Part shown: in pieces, positions 43,161 through 51,400 of the stretch
How the letters are laid out: every line of letters begins with the position of its first letter
Numbering within the stretch: position 1 is the first letter of the stretch
NCBI RefSeq assembly: GCF_001305295.1
Contig: NZ_LJSI01000044.1
Location: forward strand, 62,001-126,000
Direction: 5' to 3'
DNA: 64,000 bases
DNA from: Neptunomonas antarctica
GTDB taxonomy: Bacteria > Pseudomonadota > Gammaproteobacteria > Pseudomonadales > Balneatricaceae
Notes under the pieces: generated by a model
Database searches by the model: none
Told to the model about the DNA's origin: nothing
The model's input: the letters and a program-made list of their open reading frames with translations, nothing else
Made by a program: the position numbers and the translations under genes

Positions 43161-46136
43161 ATGGAAAGCACTAATAAATTCTGGATAAAGTCCTTTTTCG
43201 TCCTCTATTGTCTGATTTTTGCCAATGTTAGCTGGAGCAGCAATGCAATCATCAAGGCCCCGACGCCTGGCTGGGTGACCCCGGTGGCGTTGCCTGAAAT
43301 TAATGGATTCCCTCAGGAGCAGATTCAGAACGGTGTCTACTACCTACTGGTAGATACTCAAGTGATGGTTGATCAGCAGCAAGAACCTCAGTTTTACCTA
43401 CACAATGCAAGCTATATTGCGAACCAGGCGGGTGTAGAGGGAAGCTCCCAGATTAATATAGGCTATGACCCCAGCTATCAACGCTTAGTGTTGCACTCAC
43501 TACGTATAATCCGAAGCAACAAAACATTCGACAAAATCGACTCAGCACGCTTGAAACTGATTCAACGTGAGGAGGATATGGATGAGCTGATTTACAATGG
43601 TCGGATGACGCTCAATATTATTCTCGACGATGTCCGAGTGGGCGATACCATTGAATACAGCTTTTCTCGTCAGGGCATGAACCCGGTCTATCAGAACATT
43701 TTTGCCTACACTCATGATATGAACTGGACCGTGCCTGTTGGCAGGCTATCGCTACGGTTACTATGGAATAAACCGTTACCCCTTCAGTACCGGCTGGAAA
43801 GAAGCGATCTGAAGTTGATCCGCACCGAAACAGCTAACGGTAGTGAATACCTGATCCAGGGTGACCAGGTGGAGCCAGTCAAAATAGAGAGCAATACCCC
43901 AGCGTGGTTCTCCCCGTGGGGAATAGTATATTTCAGTGAGCTGAAATCCTGGGAAGAAGTGGCTAGCTGGAGTAATCCGCTCTACCGCGATGTTGTTATT
44001 GCAGACGACAATATCGATCAGTTAGTCGCCGATATCAAGTCGCAGAACTCAGGTATAAAGGCACAAATTTCAGCTGCGTTACGCTTTGTACAGGATGAAG
44101 TACGCTACCTGGGAATGGAGTTGGGTCAGAACTCTCATATGCCAACACCCGCGTTCGAAACACTACGCAACCGCTACGGTGATTGTAAGGACAAAACTGT
44201 ACTGTTGCTGTCTCTACTCAAGGGACTAGGGGTTGAGGCCTATCCGGCGCTGGTCAACACCGAGGTAAAGCTAGACACTGTTATTCCCAACATCCATGCT
44301 TTTGATCATGTAATTACCTATATCGAGCACCAAAACAAGCGTTACTGGGTAGATCCCACCCGCCGCTACCAATACGGTGGAATTGATAGTATTCAACAAC
44401 CGGACTATGGACATGCGCTGGTGCTACGCCCGGGTACTCGCAGTTTGACAGCCATGTTGCCAACACAATCGAAATACGGGGTGTTCGTCAAAGACACTTT
44501 TATGCTGCCTGCCAAGGGTGAAGCAATTTTTCACTCAGAATCAAAGAGCTACGGATGGAATGCTGAACTCCAGCGGCAGCGATTTGAGGACAAGGGACGT
44601 GATCAAATACAACGAGAATATTTAGAGTTCTACCAGTACTATTATCCAGGTACGACAGTGCAAGAACCTGTCGAATTTAAGAATAATACCCGCGACAACA
44701 TATTGATCACCACTGAGCGGTATAGAATCAACAACTTTTGGCAGGATAACCCCGAACAAGGACGTCATGAGGCAGATTTCTACGCCAATGACATTGCCTC
44801 CTTGTTAAGTATGCCGGGCGAACTGAACAGGGTTCATCCCTTATACCTGCCCCACCCGAAGCACCTGGAGCAGATATTTGTACTGAATTTTGAGGAAAAT
44901 GACTGGCACTTTGACGACGATAATTTTGTGGAGGATAACGACTTCTTCCACTTCAGTCATGATGTGAAATTCGACAATACCAAACACCAACTTACCTTGC
45001 GATACACTTACCAAAGCAAGACTGACTATGTAGCACCTGAGAACTATGCGGATTATCTAGAGGCCCTTGAAAAAGTGAGCAACGGCCAGAGCTATGGCAT
45101 TTACAGAGAGTATCCCTCTGAGACAACATCCGCAGAAGGCGACCCCTGGTATTTTTATTTCCTTAATACCACCACAATATTGCTTATGTACGGGAGCCTG
45201 TACCTACTGGTGTTCTTGTTGTGGAGAATGGACTCTGGACGCAAGTCCGATGAATCGGATTCAGTTTTTTTCCCGGTGTCGATAGCAAAGTTATCTGCCA
45301 TGTGGATTCTCACGTTTGGAATCTACGGCGCATACTGGTTCTATAAGAATTTTCAGTATATTAAGAAACAGAAAAATAGCGCTTCCATGCCGATGGCTCG
45401 GGGCATCTTCTATAGTTTCTGGTACTACCCTCTGTGGCGCGAACTCAAGGAAGACTGCACTACACGCTTTGAACATTCCCACCTGCCCGGCAAGATGCTA
45501 GCGGTGCCAATGGCTCTGGGATTTTTGGTAATCGTTACGACAGGGAATCGCTCTGATATCTGGTTGCTTCCCTCATTACTGCTCAGCGCACTGCTAATCT
45601 TGCCTTTAGCTAATTACATTCTGTTTGTGAATGGCCGTGAATCTCAGGCACTGGCAAAAAACTCTACGTGGAGTTTTCGTCACTATCTATTGGCGCTATT
45701 AAGCACCCCACTGTGTATTCTGTCGGCAGGTTCTGAAATCGGCATTATGCCAAATGAAGCTGTCGTAACAGGTAGCCGGATTCTGGAGTACGACATCACA
45801 CTTATGCAGAGACGCGGCACCATCAACCCAGGTGATGAAATTGATTACTTCTACAGTAACGCCTTTCTGTTTATAAGTGACGATGGCAACGGCTTTACTC
45901 AGCGTCACGTATTTTCTTATTGGAAAGATGACGATGATTCGCTTGAACAGGAGCAAGCGACGTACAGTGAAGTACAGGATATTAAGGTCGATTGGCAAAG
46001 TGAGCTCGGGGCAAAGTCCACCGTGACTATCGTCAGGGAAGACGGTAGTCAATTCCTGCTGTATGTGTCGAATACGGACAAAAAGGATAAAGTATTTGTG
46101 AATGCCCTCAAAGAGCGCTGGCAAAGTCAGCGCTAG
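43161..46136 (+). CDS. DUF3857/transglutaminase protein fused to a membrane and C-terminal domain
   Basis: A 991-residue envelope protein. After a signal peptide (FWIKSFFVLYCLIFANVSWS), a DUF3857 domain spans ~60-240 and a transglutaminase-like domain ~290-410. The triad is visible: Cys in RYGDCKDKT (about residue 342), His in HAFDHVI (~383), Asp in YWVDPT (~397). A further beta-rich region follows. Unusually, a membrane section then comes (TTTILLMYGSLYLLVFLL near 670, others near 710 and 780-860) and a soluble C-terminal domain of ~110 residues. The papain-like fold could cleave or crosslink peptides in the periplasm. Neighbours give no hint of role. The last domain has no family I recognise. 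Confidence 0.85.
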   Translation: MESTNKFWIKSFFVLYCLIFANVSWSSNAIIKAPTPGWVTPVALPEINGFPQEQIQNGVYYLLVDTQVMVDQQQEPQFYLHNASYIANQAGVEGSSQINIGYDPSYQRLVLHSLRIIRSNKTFDKIDSARLKLIQREEDMDELIYNGRMTLNIILDDVRVGDTIEYSFSRQGMNPVYQNIFAYTHDMNWTVPVGRLSLRLLWNKPLPLQYRLERSDLKLIRTETANGSEYLIQGDQVEPVKIESNTPAWFSPWGIVYFSELKSWEEVASWSNPLYRDVVIADDNIDQLVADIKSQNSGIKAQISAALRFVQDEVRYLGMELGQNSHMPTPAFETLRNRYGDCKDKTVLLLSLLKGLGVEAYPALVNTEVKLDTVIPNIHAFDHVITYIEHQNKRYWVDPTRRYQYGGIDSIQQPDYGHALVLRPGTRSLTAMLPTQSKYGVFVKDTFMLPAKGEAIFHSESKSYGWNAELQRQRFEDKGRDQIQREYLEFYQYYYPGTTVQEPVEFKNNTRDNILITTERYRINNFWQDNPEQGRHEADFYANDIASLLSMPGELNRVHPLYLPHPKHLEQIFVLNFEENDWHFDDDNFVEDNDFFHFSHDVKFDNTKHQLTLRYTYQSKTDYVAPENYADYLEALEKVSNGQSYGIYREYPSETTSAEGDPWYFYFLNTTTILLMYGSLYLLVFLLWRMDSGRKSDESDSVFFPVSIAKLSAMWILTFGIYGAYWFYKNFQYIKKQKNSASMPMARGIFYSFWYYPLWRELKEDCTTRFEHSHLPGKMLAVPMALGFLVIVTTGNRSDIWLLPSLLLSALLILPLANYILFVNGRESQALAKNSTWSFRHYLLALLSTPLCILSAGSEIGIMPNEAVVTGSRILEYDITLMQRRGTINPGDEIDYFYSNAFLFISDDGNGFTQRHVFSYWKDDDDSLEQEQATYSEVQDIKVDWQSELGAKSTVTIVREDGSQFLLYVSNTDKKDKVFVNALKERWQSQR

Positions 46137-46210
46137 CGGTTTCACCGGTGGCAACGCCTCGCCCCCGGCGCTTTACCTTTTCCCGCGTGCCGGCGGTAAC
46201 TATATATAAT

Positions 46211-46255
46211 TTTTTGCTATATTTTTATGACAAACCATGTTGAAAATAGCAAAAA
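46211..46255. repeat. 10-bp inverted repeat with 25-base spacer
   Basis: TTTTTGCTAT and ATAGCAAAAA are exact complements downstream of the transglutaminase gene and just past the stop of the small minus-strand gene. It may act as a weak terminator for either. Confidence 0.45.
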
Positions 46256-46281
46256 CTCTGGAAGCTTTCTGTGCTGAAAGG

Positions 46282-46473
46282 TTACTCCGGCGGAGTACCT
46301 GCTACACCCCCTTCTTGATAGGTACGATGCCGGGTTATGTAACCCTCTATTAATTGCGCTGTTACATCGTGCGGTAGGTTTAGCATTTCGCTGAAGGTTA
46401 GTATGTCTTCAATGCTCCAGCCATTAAGGGCCATCAAAGCACTTGGATGGTGGCTGTCTTGTTTACTTTTCAT
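46282..46473 (-). CDS. Small hypothetical protein
   Basis: A 63-residue soluble protein of unknown function, with sequence elements ALMALNGWSIEDILTFSEML and NLPHDVTAQLIEGYI that look like a compact helical fold. I start at the ATG at 46473, preceded by GGAAGAG; a 17-residue longer frame has weaker support. It is transcribed away from the histidine kinase operon and shares its upstream region, including the GAGCG dyads. It may therefore be part of the same regulon. Confidence 0.55.
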   Translation of the reverse strand: MKSKQDSHHPSALMALNGWSIEDILTFSEMLNLPHDVTAQLIEGYITRHRTYQEGGVAGTPPE

Positions 46474-46624
46474 ATCTCTTCCTTGAATGTTTAAAGGCTT
46501 CCTGCCTGCACCTATGTATCTCACAATAGCCTAGAATCAGGGAAGCGTAAATCGCTATGAAATTCTTTTACCTGCGGACTGGACTAATGGTTTAGCCAAT
46601 TGTATGGATGAGCAGACATTTCCG

Positions 46625-46671
46625 GAGCGTTTTTCGCTCATCCGCTCAATCATAATGAGCGATAACCGCTC
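46625..46671. promoter_or_regulatory. Two GAGCG-N5-CGCTC dyads, candidate enhancer of the NtrC-type regulator
   Basis: GAGCGTTTTTCGCTC (46625-46639) and GAGCGATAACCGCTC (46657-46671) are identical in arms and spacing and lie 32 bases apart, about three helical turns. A further CGCTC lies between them. They stand 55-100 bases upstream of a sigma54 promoter. The same motif occurs upstream of the second sigma54 operon at 51201. Confidence 0.75.
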
Positions 46672-46724
46672 CGAACATGCTATTTAGGTTACCATTAATG
46701 CCTTATTTTATAGTCTCGCCGGTA

Positions 46725-46740
46725 TGGCTCTTTTTTTGCA
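46725..46740 (+). promoter_or_regulatory. Sigma54 (-24/-12) promoter of the kinase-regulator-binding protein operon
   Basis: TGGCTCTTTTTTTGCA fits the TGGC-N8-TTGCA pattern, with GG at -24 and GC at -12 separated by exactly ten bases. The kinase ATG is 36 bases further on. The regulator encoded in the operon is a sigma54 activator, suggesting autoregulation. Confidence 0.75.
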
Positions 46741-46776
46741 TTAAGAGTTTGTTATTACGCGATAAAACAGACGAGT

Positions 46777-48531
46777 ATGAGGTTAGCCTTATTGAACATT
46801 GATCGATCTTCAGTACGACATCTCGGGTCCCTGGAAAGTGAATGTGCTGGTGAAGAAGACGTGCCGCAGAATCCGGTCTCGAGCAAACGCCTGACCACAA
46901 AATACTTATGGCTGTCCCTTTTGGTCGCGCTGGTCCCTTTAGTCGGATTTGCCAGCCTTTATGATTCCTATTTTTCGCAGCTGGTCGCCCGCCTGACGGA
47001 AGAACAGCTCGCGACACGTATGGCCGCCACCCAAAACGAATTTCGCGTATTTTTACGAGAAAGAAAATTCGAACTGGAAGCGCTCGCTGACCAGTTTGAT
47101 AATCCGGAGTTCTTTACCCGCAAAGGACGACAGGAAATTTCCTCAGAATTAGAGAGCCTGTTAAGACTTCAGGTCGATGCGAGAAGTGTTTACGGCGTTG
47201 TTTTCTATGATCGCCAGGGCAACATCGCCTGGACGTTTCCAAAAGAGAGAGGAACCGCCCCTTTTTCCGCTAATATTGCCAACTTCGAGGGTGCCGAATT
47301 AATAGGACCTACACCCTACTCCATCGAGCAACCCGCCTGGGTTATCCTTCGCCAATCTCTCTTGCCGCATGCCAATAAAGACCGGATAGGACTGATCATT
47401 CGGTTTAACTCCCTCACCGAAACGCTCCGCGGATTGGATCAAGGCAATATCTTCCGCGCTTTTCTTCGCGCCGGTGACGGCAACGCTTATGACGTCGTGG
47501 GACAGCCGGTCAGCATTACACAAACCTCAACTCAGCAGTCCGCTCTGCTGCCCAATTGGTCACTGCATGTTATACAAATACCCAATCTGGTAATGTCTTC
47601 TGTTGAACGCATGCGCTATTGGCTTATCGTGCTGATGGGGTGTACCGTTGCAGGCTTGTTGTGGCTGCATATGAGCATTTCCCAACGCTTGAATCGACAG
47701 GTCGAGTCGCTGATACAGAGTGTAGAGAAGGTGGCTCTCGGAGATCTGGACACACCTGTCACAGCCGTTCAGGGTATGGAGATAAATCGTCTGACCCACG
47801 CTATCGAACGTATGCGACTGCAGCTCAAAACTTTTATTCGTTCCACACTAAAGATCGAGCGCCAGGCGACGCTGGGGCAGTTGGCTGCCGGCTTAGCACA
47901 CGAGATCCGTAACCCTCTCACCACCATACGAACGACCGTCGTAGCCTTGTCTCGCCGGGAATCAAACCCGGAACACAGGGAGATGATGGCCGTCATTGAG
48001 GAAGAAATAGACAGAGTCAACGATGTACTCGAACACCTGCTTAATTTTGCCCGCCCCAGAGAGCCCCATGCCAAACGAGTTGAGGCGCTGAGCTTACTCA
48101 ACAGCATATCGATACTGGGAGGAGCATCCGCACGAAACCAGGGAATAGAGCTCACTACCCAAAGCCCTGAAGCATTACAACTCTGGGTCGATGAAGGCCA
48201 CGTTCGGCAGATATTGATGAATTTGATTATCAATGCCTTACAGGCCATGTCCGTGCGCGGCAGCAGCATTTGTTTGCAGGCCATAAGACATGACAATGAG
48301 ATTGAACTGTCGGTGACTGATGACGGCCAGGGTATGTCGGCGGCGATAAAGGCTCATATCATGGAGCCCTTCTACACAACCAAGCCTGCTGGTACAGGTC
48401 TGGGCCTGGCAACCTGCGGCACCTTAGTGAACAGCAATGGTGGCAGGATGAGCATCGACAGCGTCGAAAACGAAGGCACCACCGTCACTTTATTTTTTCC
48501 CATCGCACCACCCATCAAGAGTAACGCGTAA
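46777..48531 (+). CDS. NtrB/DctB-like sensor histidine kinase
   Basis: A 584-residue membrane kinase. The first helix is near 43-62 (LWLSLLVALVPLVGFASL) and the second near 278-298 (YWLIVLMGCTVAGLLWLHM). Between them is a ~210-residue periplasmic sensor, large enough for a Cache-type double domain (a GVVFYDRQGNIAWTFP segment is typical). A HAMP-like linker follows, then the phospho-His helix GLAHEIRNPLTTIR and an ATPase domain with NLIINALQAM, DDGQGM and GTGLGLATCG. Its stop codon shares a base with the regulator's ATG (TAATG). With the downstream binding protein it may form a three-part sensor. The N-terminal ~40 residues before the helix are polar, and the start could be slightly later. Confidence 0.9.
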   Translation: MRLALLNIDRSSVRHLGSLESECAGEEDVPQNPVSSKRLTTKYLWLSLLVALVPLVGFASLYDSYFSQLVARLTEEQLATRMAATQNEFRVFLRERKFELEALADQFDNPEFFTRKGRQEISSELESLLRLQVDARSVYGVVFYDRQGNIAWTFPKERGTAPFSANIANFEGAELIGPTPYSIEQPAWVILRQSLLPHANKDRIGLIIRFNSLTETLRGLDQGNIFRAFLRAGDGNAYDVVGQPVSITQTSTQQSALLPNWSLHVIQIPNLVMSSVERMRYWLIVLMGCTVAGLLWLHMSISQRLNRQVESLIQSVEKVALGDLDTPVTAVQGMEINRLTHAIERMRLQLKTFIRSTLKIERQATLGQLAAGLAHEIRNPLTTIRTTVVALSRRESNPEHREMMAVIEEEIDRVNDVLEHLLNFARPREPHAKRVEALSLLNSISILGGASARNQGIELTTQSPEALQLWVDEGHVRQILMNLIINALQAMSVRGSSICLQAIRHDNEIELSVTDDGQGMSAAIKAHIMEPFYTTKPAGTGLGLATCGTLVNSNGGRMSIDSVENEGTTVTLFFPIAPPIKSNA

Positions 48532-49886
48532 TGGACAGTTCTATATCAGTTCTGGTGATCGATGATGAACGGAATCTGGTGCGCAGCATCAGTTTTTCAC
48601 TCCGCGATGAAGGTATGGATGTTACAGGCGCTTATACCGGCGCAGAGGGGCTTGCACAGGCTAAGATCCTGAGCCCCGATGTCGTTTTGCTGGACCTTGG
48701 ACTGCCGGATATCCCCGGGCTTGAAGTGCTGGTAAAGCTTAAAGCTCAGCAGCCAGACCTTCCGGTTATCATGATATCTGCACACGGGGATACTCGCACG
48801 GCGGTCAAGGCCGTCAAAATGGGAGCCATAGACTACATCACCAAACCCTTCGACCTGGATGAACTGGTGTTGCTGATTCGTCGCAGCACAGAGCACATGC
48901 GTACCCTGCGTGAAATCAAATTCCTGCGCGAGAAGAATAGCGGTACCGGCCCATTGGTCGGCAACAGCCACGAGATGGCCGCGCTTCGTGAAGCCATGGA
49001 ACGGGTCGGTAACAGCTCTGGCAAAACAGTGTTGATCACCGGCCCCTCCGGAACCGGCAAAGCCCTCGTGGCGCGCGCCCTGCATGACATTCGTTTTACG
49101 GATGCACCCTTTATTGAAGTGAACTGTGCAACGCTGCCCGAACAACTGATTGAAGCTGAATTGTTTGGTGCAGAACGCGGTGCCTATACCGGCGCCAACC
49201 AGCGTCGGTCTGGCCTGATCGATCTTGCTAACGGCGGCACTCTGTTCCTCGACGAGATTGGCGAAGTCCCCATCAACCTCCAGGCAAAGCTGCTCAGCTT
49301 TTTAGAAAACCGGAGCTATCGACCGATAGGCGCGGGACGGGAACGGCAGGCGAATGTTTTTGTCGTGGCGGCCACCAACCGCACCTTAAAGGATGAAGTC
49401 GCCGAGGGGCGGTTTCGGGCCGACCTGTTTTACCGTTTAAATGTTCTGCCGGTGGAAATACCCGCGCTATCAAAACGCGACCAGGATGTAGAGCTGTTGA
49501 CCGCCCACTTCATCGAAAAATCTGCCCGACAGGAAGGCTGTGAACCGATTCTGTTGAGCGAGGCCGTACAGGCGCTGCTAGCTGATTATGATTGGCCAGG
49601 TAATATCCGGGAATTGAAAAACCTGATCGAGCGGCTCACTATTCTTCACCCGGGCAAAACCATCAAGGCCGATATGCTCCCCACTGAATTCCGGCCACAA
49701 AATGCAAGCTTTCAGAACCTTGGAGGAGACTATCGCATCACCGTAGAAGATCACGAGCGACAGCTCATTCTAAACGCGCTCAAAGAAGCCGATTGGCGCA
49801 AAGGATTAGCGGCAGAAAAGTTAGGAATATCCCGTCATGCTCTGAAACGCAGGATACAGCGATTACACCTGGAGAATTGCGAATGA
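48531..49886 (+). CDS. NtrC-family sigma54-dependent response regulator
   Basis: A 451-residue regulator with three domains: a receiver (VLVIDDERNLV; phospho-Asp in VVLLDLGLPDIPGL; Lys in ITKPFDLDE), a sigma54 AAA+ domain (Walker A GPSGTGKA; ELFGAERGAYTGA, a GAFTGA variant with Tyr; Walker B GGTLFLDEI; LFYRLNVLPVEIP) and a Fis-type helix-turn-helix (GLAAEKLGISRHALKRRIQ). The intact loop means it should work with sigma54, unlike the glp activator in this window. Likely targets are the two sigma54 promoters at 46.7 and 51.3 kb, both preceded by GAGCG-N5-CGCTC dyads. It overlaps the next gene by ATGA. Confidence 0.94.
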   Translation: MDSSISVLVIDDERNLVRSISFSLRDEGMDVTGAYTGAEGLAQAKILSPDVVLLDLGLPDIPGLEVLVKLKAQQPDLPVIMISAHGDTRTAVKAVKMGAIDYITKPFDLDELVLLIRRSTEHMRTLREIKFLREKNSGTGPLVGNSHEMAALREAMERVGNSSGKTVLITGPSGTGKALVARALHDIRFTDAPFIEVNCATLPEQLIEAELFGAERGAYTGANQRRSGLIDLANGGTLFLDEIGEVPINLQAKLLSFLENRSYRPIGAGRERQANVFVVAATNRTLKDEVAEGRFRADLFYRLNVLPVEIPALSKRDQDVELLTAHFIEKSARQEGCEPILLSEAVQALLADYDWPGNIRELKNLIERLTILHPGKTIKADMLPTEFRPQNASFQNLGGDYRITVEDHERQLILNALKEADWRKGLAAEKLGISRHALKRRIQRLHLENCE

Positions 49887-51127
49887 TCTTTCGACTATTC
49901 TGGATATTGATGATTCTGGCTACGCCAATAGAAGCGGCGAAAGTTTCATTGGGAGCGTCTGAGGCAGAGGCTCAGACAGTGGTCGGCTGCCTGTTCCCCA
50001 TGAGTGGAAGAGGCGGACTATACGGCCGCGATAGTGTAGTGGGAATTCAGCTGGCCTTTGAACACCTGGAACAGCAACAGCAAGCCTATCCGCCGATACG
50101 CGTTTTAGTCTCTGATAGCAGTTCTAAGGCGTCAAAAGCGGTACGTCAGGTGCGAGATTTCGTACGCAATGATAAGGTTCGCTTTATTTGTGGTGTGGTT
50201 AATTCTGCCGTCGCCCTGCAGGTTGCCCAAGTCGCTGAAGAGGAAAAAGTATTCTTTATCGGTACCGACCACGCCTCATCACGCTTAACCCAAGACGGAC
50301 CTCTTCCCTATTATTTCAGGGTCAACAACAACAGCGCACAATCTATGCAGGCCGCTGCTCGCTACATCAAGGAAAAATTCGGGCAAGGCAACGCTCAGTC
50401 GCCGCTAAGTATTGCCTATATCGGCCCGGATTATGACTATGGCTACCAAGTATGGAAGGACCTGCGGCAAGGATTGAACCGCGCGCAGGTCAGCTACCAG
50501 ATCGAAACCGTGCTCTGGCCAAAACTTTATGAGCCAGACTATTCTCCCTATCTGCGAGTGCTGGCTGAGAAGAAGGTGGATCTCGTTGTGAATGCACTTT
50601 GGGGGGGAGACCTTGTAGCCTTCATTCAGCAGGCTAATCAGACAACACTATTTCAACACACACGTTTCGCCAACTTCGACACGGGAGGCAACTACGAAGT
50701 ACTCGCCGCCTTAGGTGAAGATATGCCTGCAGGACTTATTCTTTCCTCCCGTCACCATAATAACTGGCCAGAGACGGAGGAGAACCGCTGGTTTGTGGAG
50801 CGTTTTTTTGCAATCAGTGGACGCTATCCCTCATACGCGGCTGAAGGTGCTTATTCGGGTATTCTGGCCATCGCAGAAGTGCTACGCATAGCCGGCTCTG
50901 AGGCAGGTGACGCGACTATGCGCAAAGTCTTCTCGACATTACAGCTAAAACTACCGGAAGATCCGCACGGCTTTACCTCTTTCATGAACCCCGTCAATCA
51001 TCAATTACAACAAGTCATCGCCATCGGCGAAACCATTCCTGACCAACGCTTCGCGCCGGCACGCATGATGCTGGGTCACTGGCGGATTTACCCGCCGGAG
51101 AGCCATGCGGCTAACGCGACAGAGTAA
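49883..51127 (+). CDS. Periplasmic binding protein co-expressed with a two-component system
   Basis: A 414-residue type I binding protein of the branched-chain amino acid/urea-amide class (LivK/AmiC-like), with a signal peptide (FRLFWILMILATPIEA). Core blocks are VVGCLFPMSGRGGLYGRDSV, VRFICGVVNSAVALQVA and AYIGPDYDYGYQVW. Its ATG overlaps the regulator stop by four bases with GGAG upstream, so it is translationally coupled to the signalling pair. It is distinct from the transporter's own binding protein at 51.4 kb. I infer that it binds the inducer in the periplasm and reports to the kinase. Acting as an alternative receptor for the LivHMGF importer is the other option. Confidence 0.88.
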   Translation: MIFRLFWILMILATPIEAAKVSLGASEAEAQTVVGCLFPMSGRGGLYGRDSVVGIQLAFEHLEQQQQAYPPIRVLVSDSSSKASKAVRQVRDFVRNDKVRFICGVVNSAVALQVAQVAEEEKVFFIGTDHASSRLTQDGPLPYYFRVNNNSAQSMQAAARYIKEKFGQGNAQSPLSIAYIGPDYDYGYQVWKDLRQGLNRAQVSYQIETVLWPKLYEPDYSPYLRVLAEKKVDLVVNALWGGDLVAFIQQANQTTLFQHTRFANFDTGGNYEVLAALGEDMPAGLILSSRHHNNWPETEENRWFVERFFAISGRYPSYAAEGAYSGILAIAEVLRIAGSEAGDATMRKVFSTLQLKLPEDPHGFTSFMNPVNHQLQQVIAIGETIPDQRFAPARMMLGHWRIYPPESHAANATE

Positions 51128-51195
51128 ACTAAAACACCCCTCAAACCTCACACCTTAAACGCTCCTCAAAGACACCACAGACAGCCGCCTAACAG

Positions 51196-51220
51196 CGCAC
51201 GAGCGCCAGGCGCTCGTGCG
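51196..51220. promoter_or_regulatory. Long dyad containing GAGCG-N5-CGCTC upstream of the transporter operon
   Basis: Eleven-base arms CGCACGAGCGC and GCGCTCGTGCG flank CAG. The inner GAGCGCCAGGCGCTC (51201-51215) has the same arms and spacing as the two dyads before the kinase operon. It is about 120 bases before the -12 element, a normal enhancer distance. It could also end the upstream transcript, but no T-run follows. Confidence 0.7.
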
Positions 51221-51232
51221 TCGCGAGCGCCC

Positions 51233-51249
51233 TGATCGGATTCCGATCA
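51233..51249. promoter_or_regulatory. 17-bp palindrome upstream of the transporter operon
   Basis: TGATCGGATTCCGATCA has perfect eight-base arms around one T. It lies 13 bases after the GAGCG dyad and about 85 bases before the -12 element. It may be a second regulator site or part of a 3' hairpin for the preceding operon. Confidence 0.5.
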
Positions 51250-51321
51250 ATAGAGCAAAACCACTTCTTGCTATAAAATAATAAACCAATAAAAACAATG
51301 ACATAAATCGATATAGCTATT

Positions 51322-51337
51322 TGGCATAGCGGTTGCA
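51322..51337 (+). promoter_or_regulatory. Sigma54 (-24/-12) promoter of the transporter-dehydrogenase operon
   Basis: TGGCATAGCGGTTGCA carries the invariant GG and GC ten bases apart and matches the TGGCAC-N5-TTGCA consensus at nearly all fixed positions. It is 64 bases before the binding-protein ATG. Together with the upstream dyad and the encoded NtrC-type regulator it predicts inducible sigma54 transcription. Confidence 0.85.
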
Positions 51338-51400
51338 TTAGGTCTTGTATGTCGGGGGTACCCCGTCCATAAAAACTATAAGACGATGAGGCAATAAACG

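Noticed and set aside
51196-51220. GC-rich dyad as a plain terminator of the preceding operon
   Set aside because: No T-run follows, and its core repeats exactly the arm and spacing pattern found before the other sigma54 promoter; a dual role remains possible.
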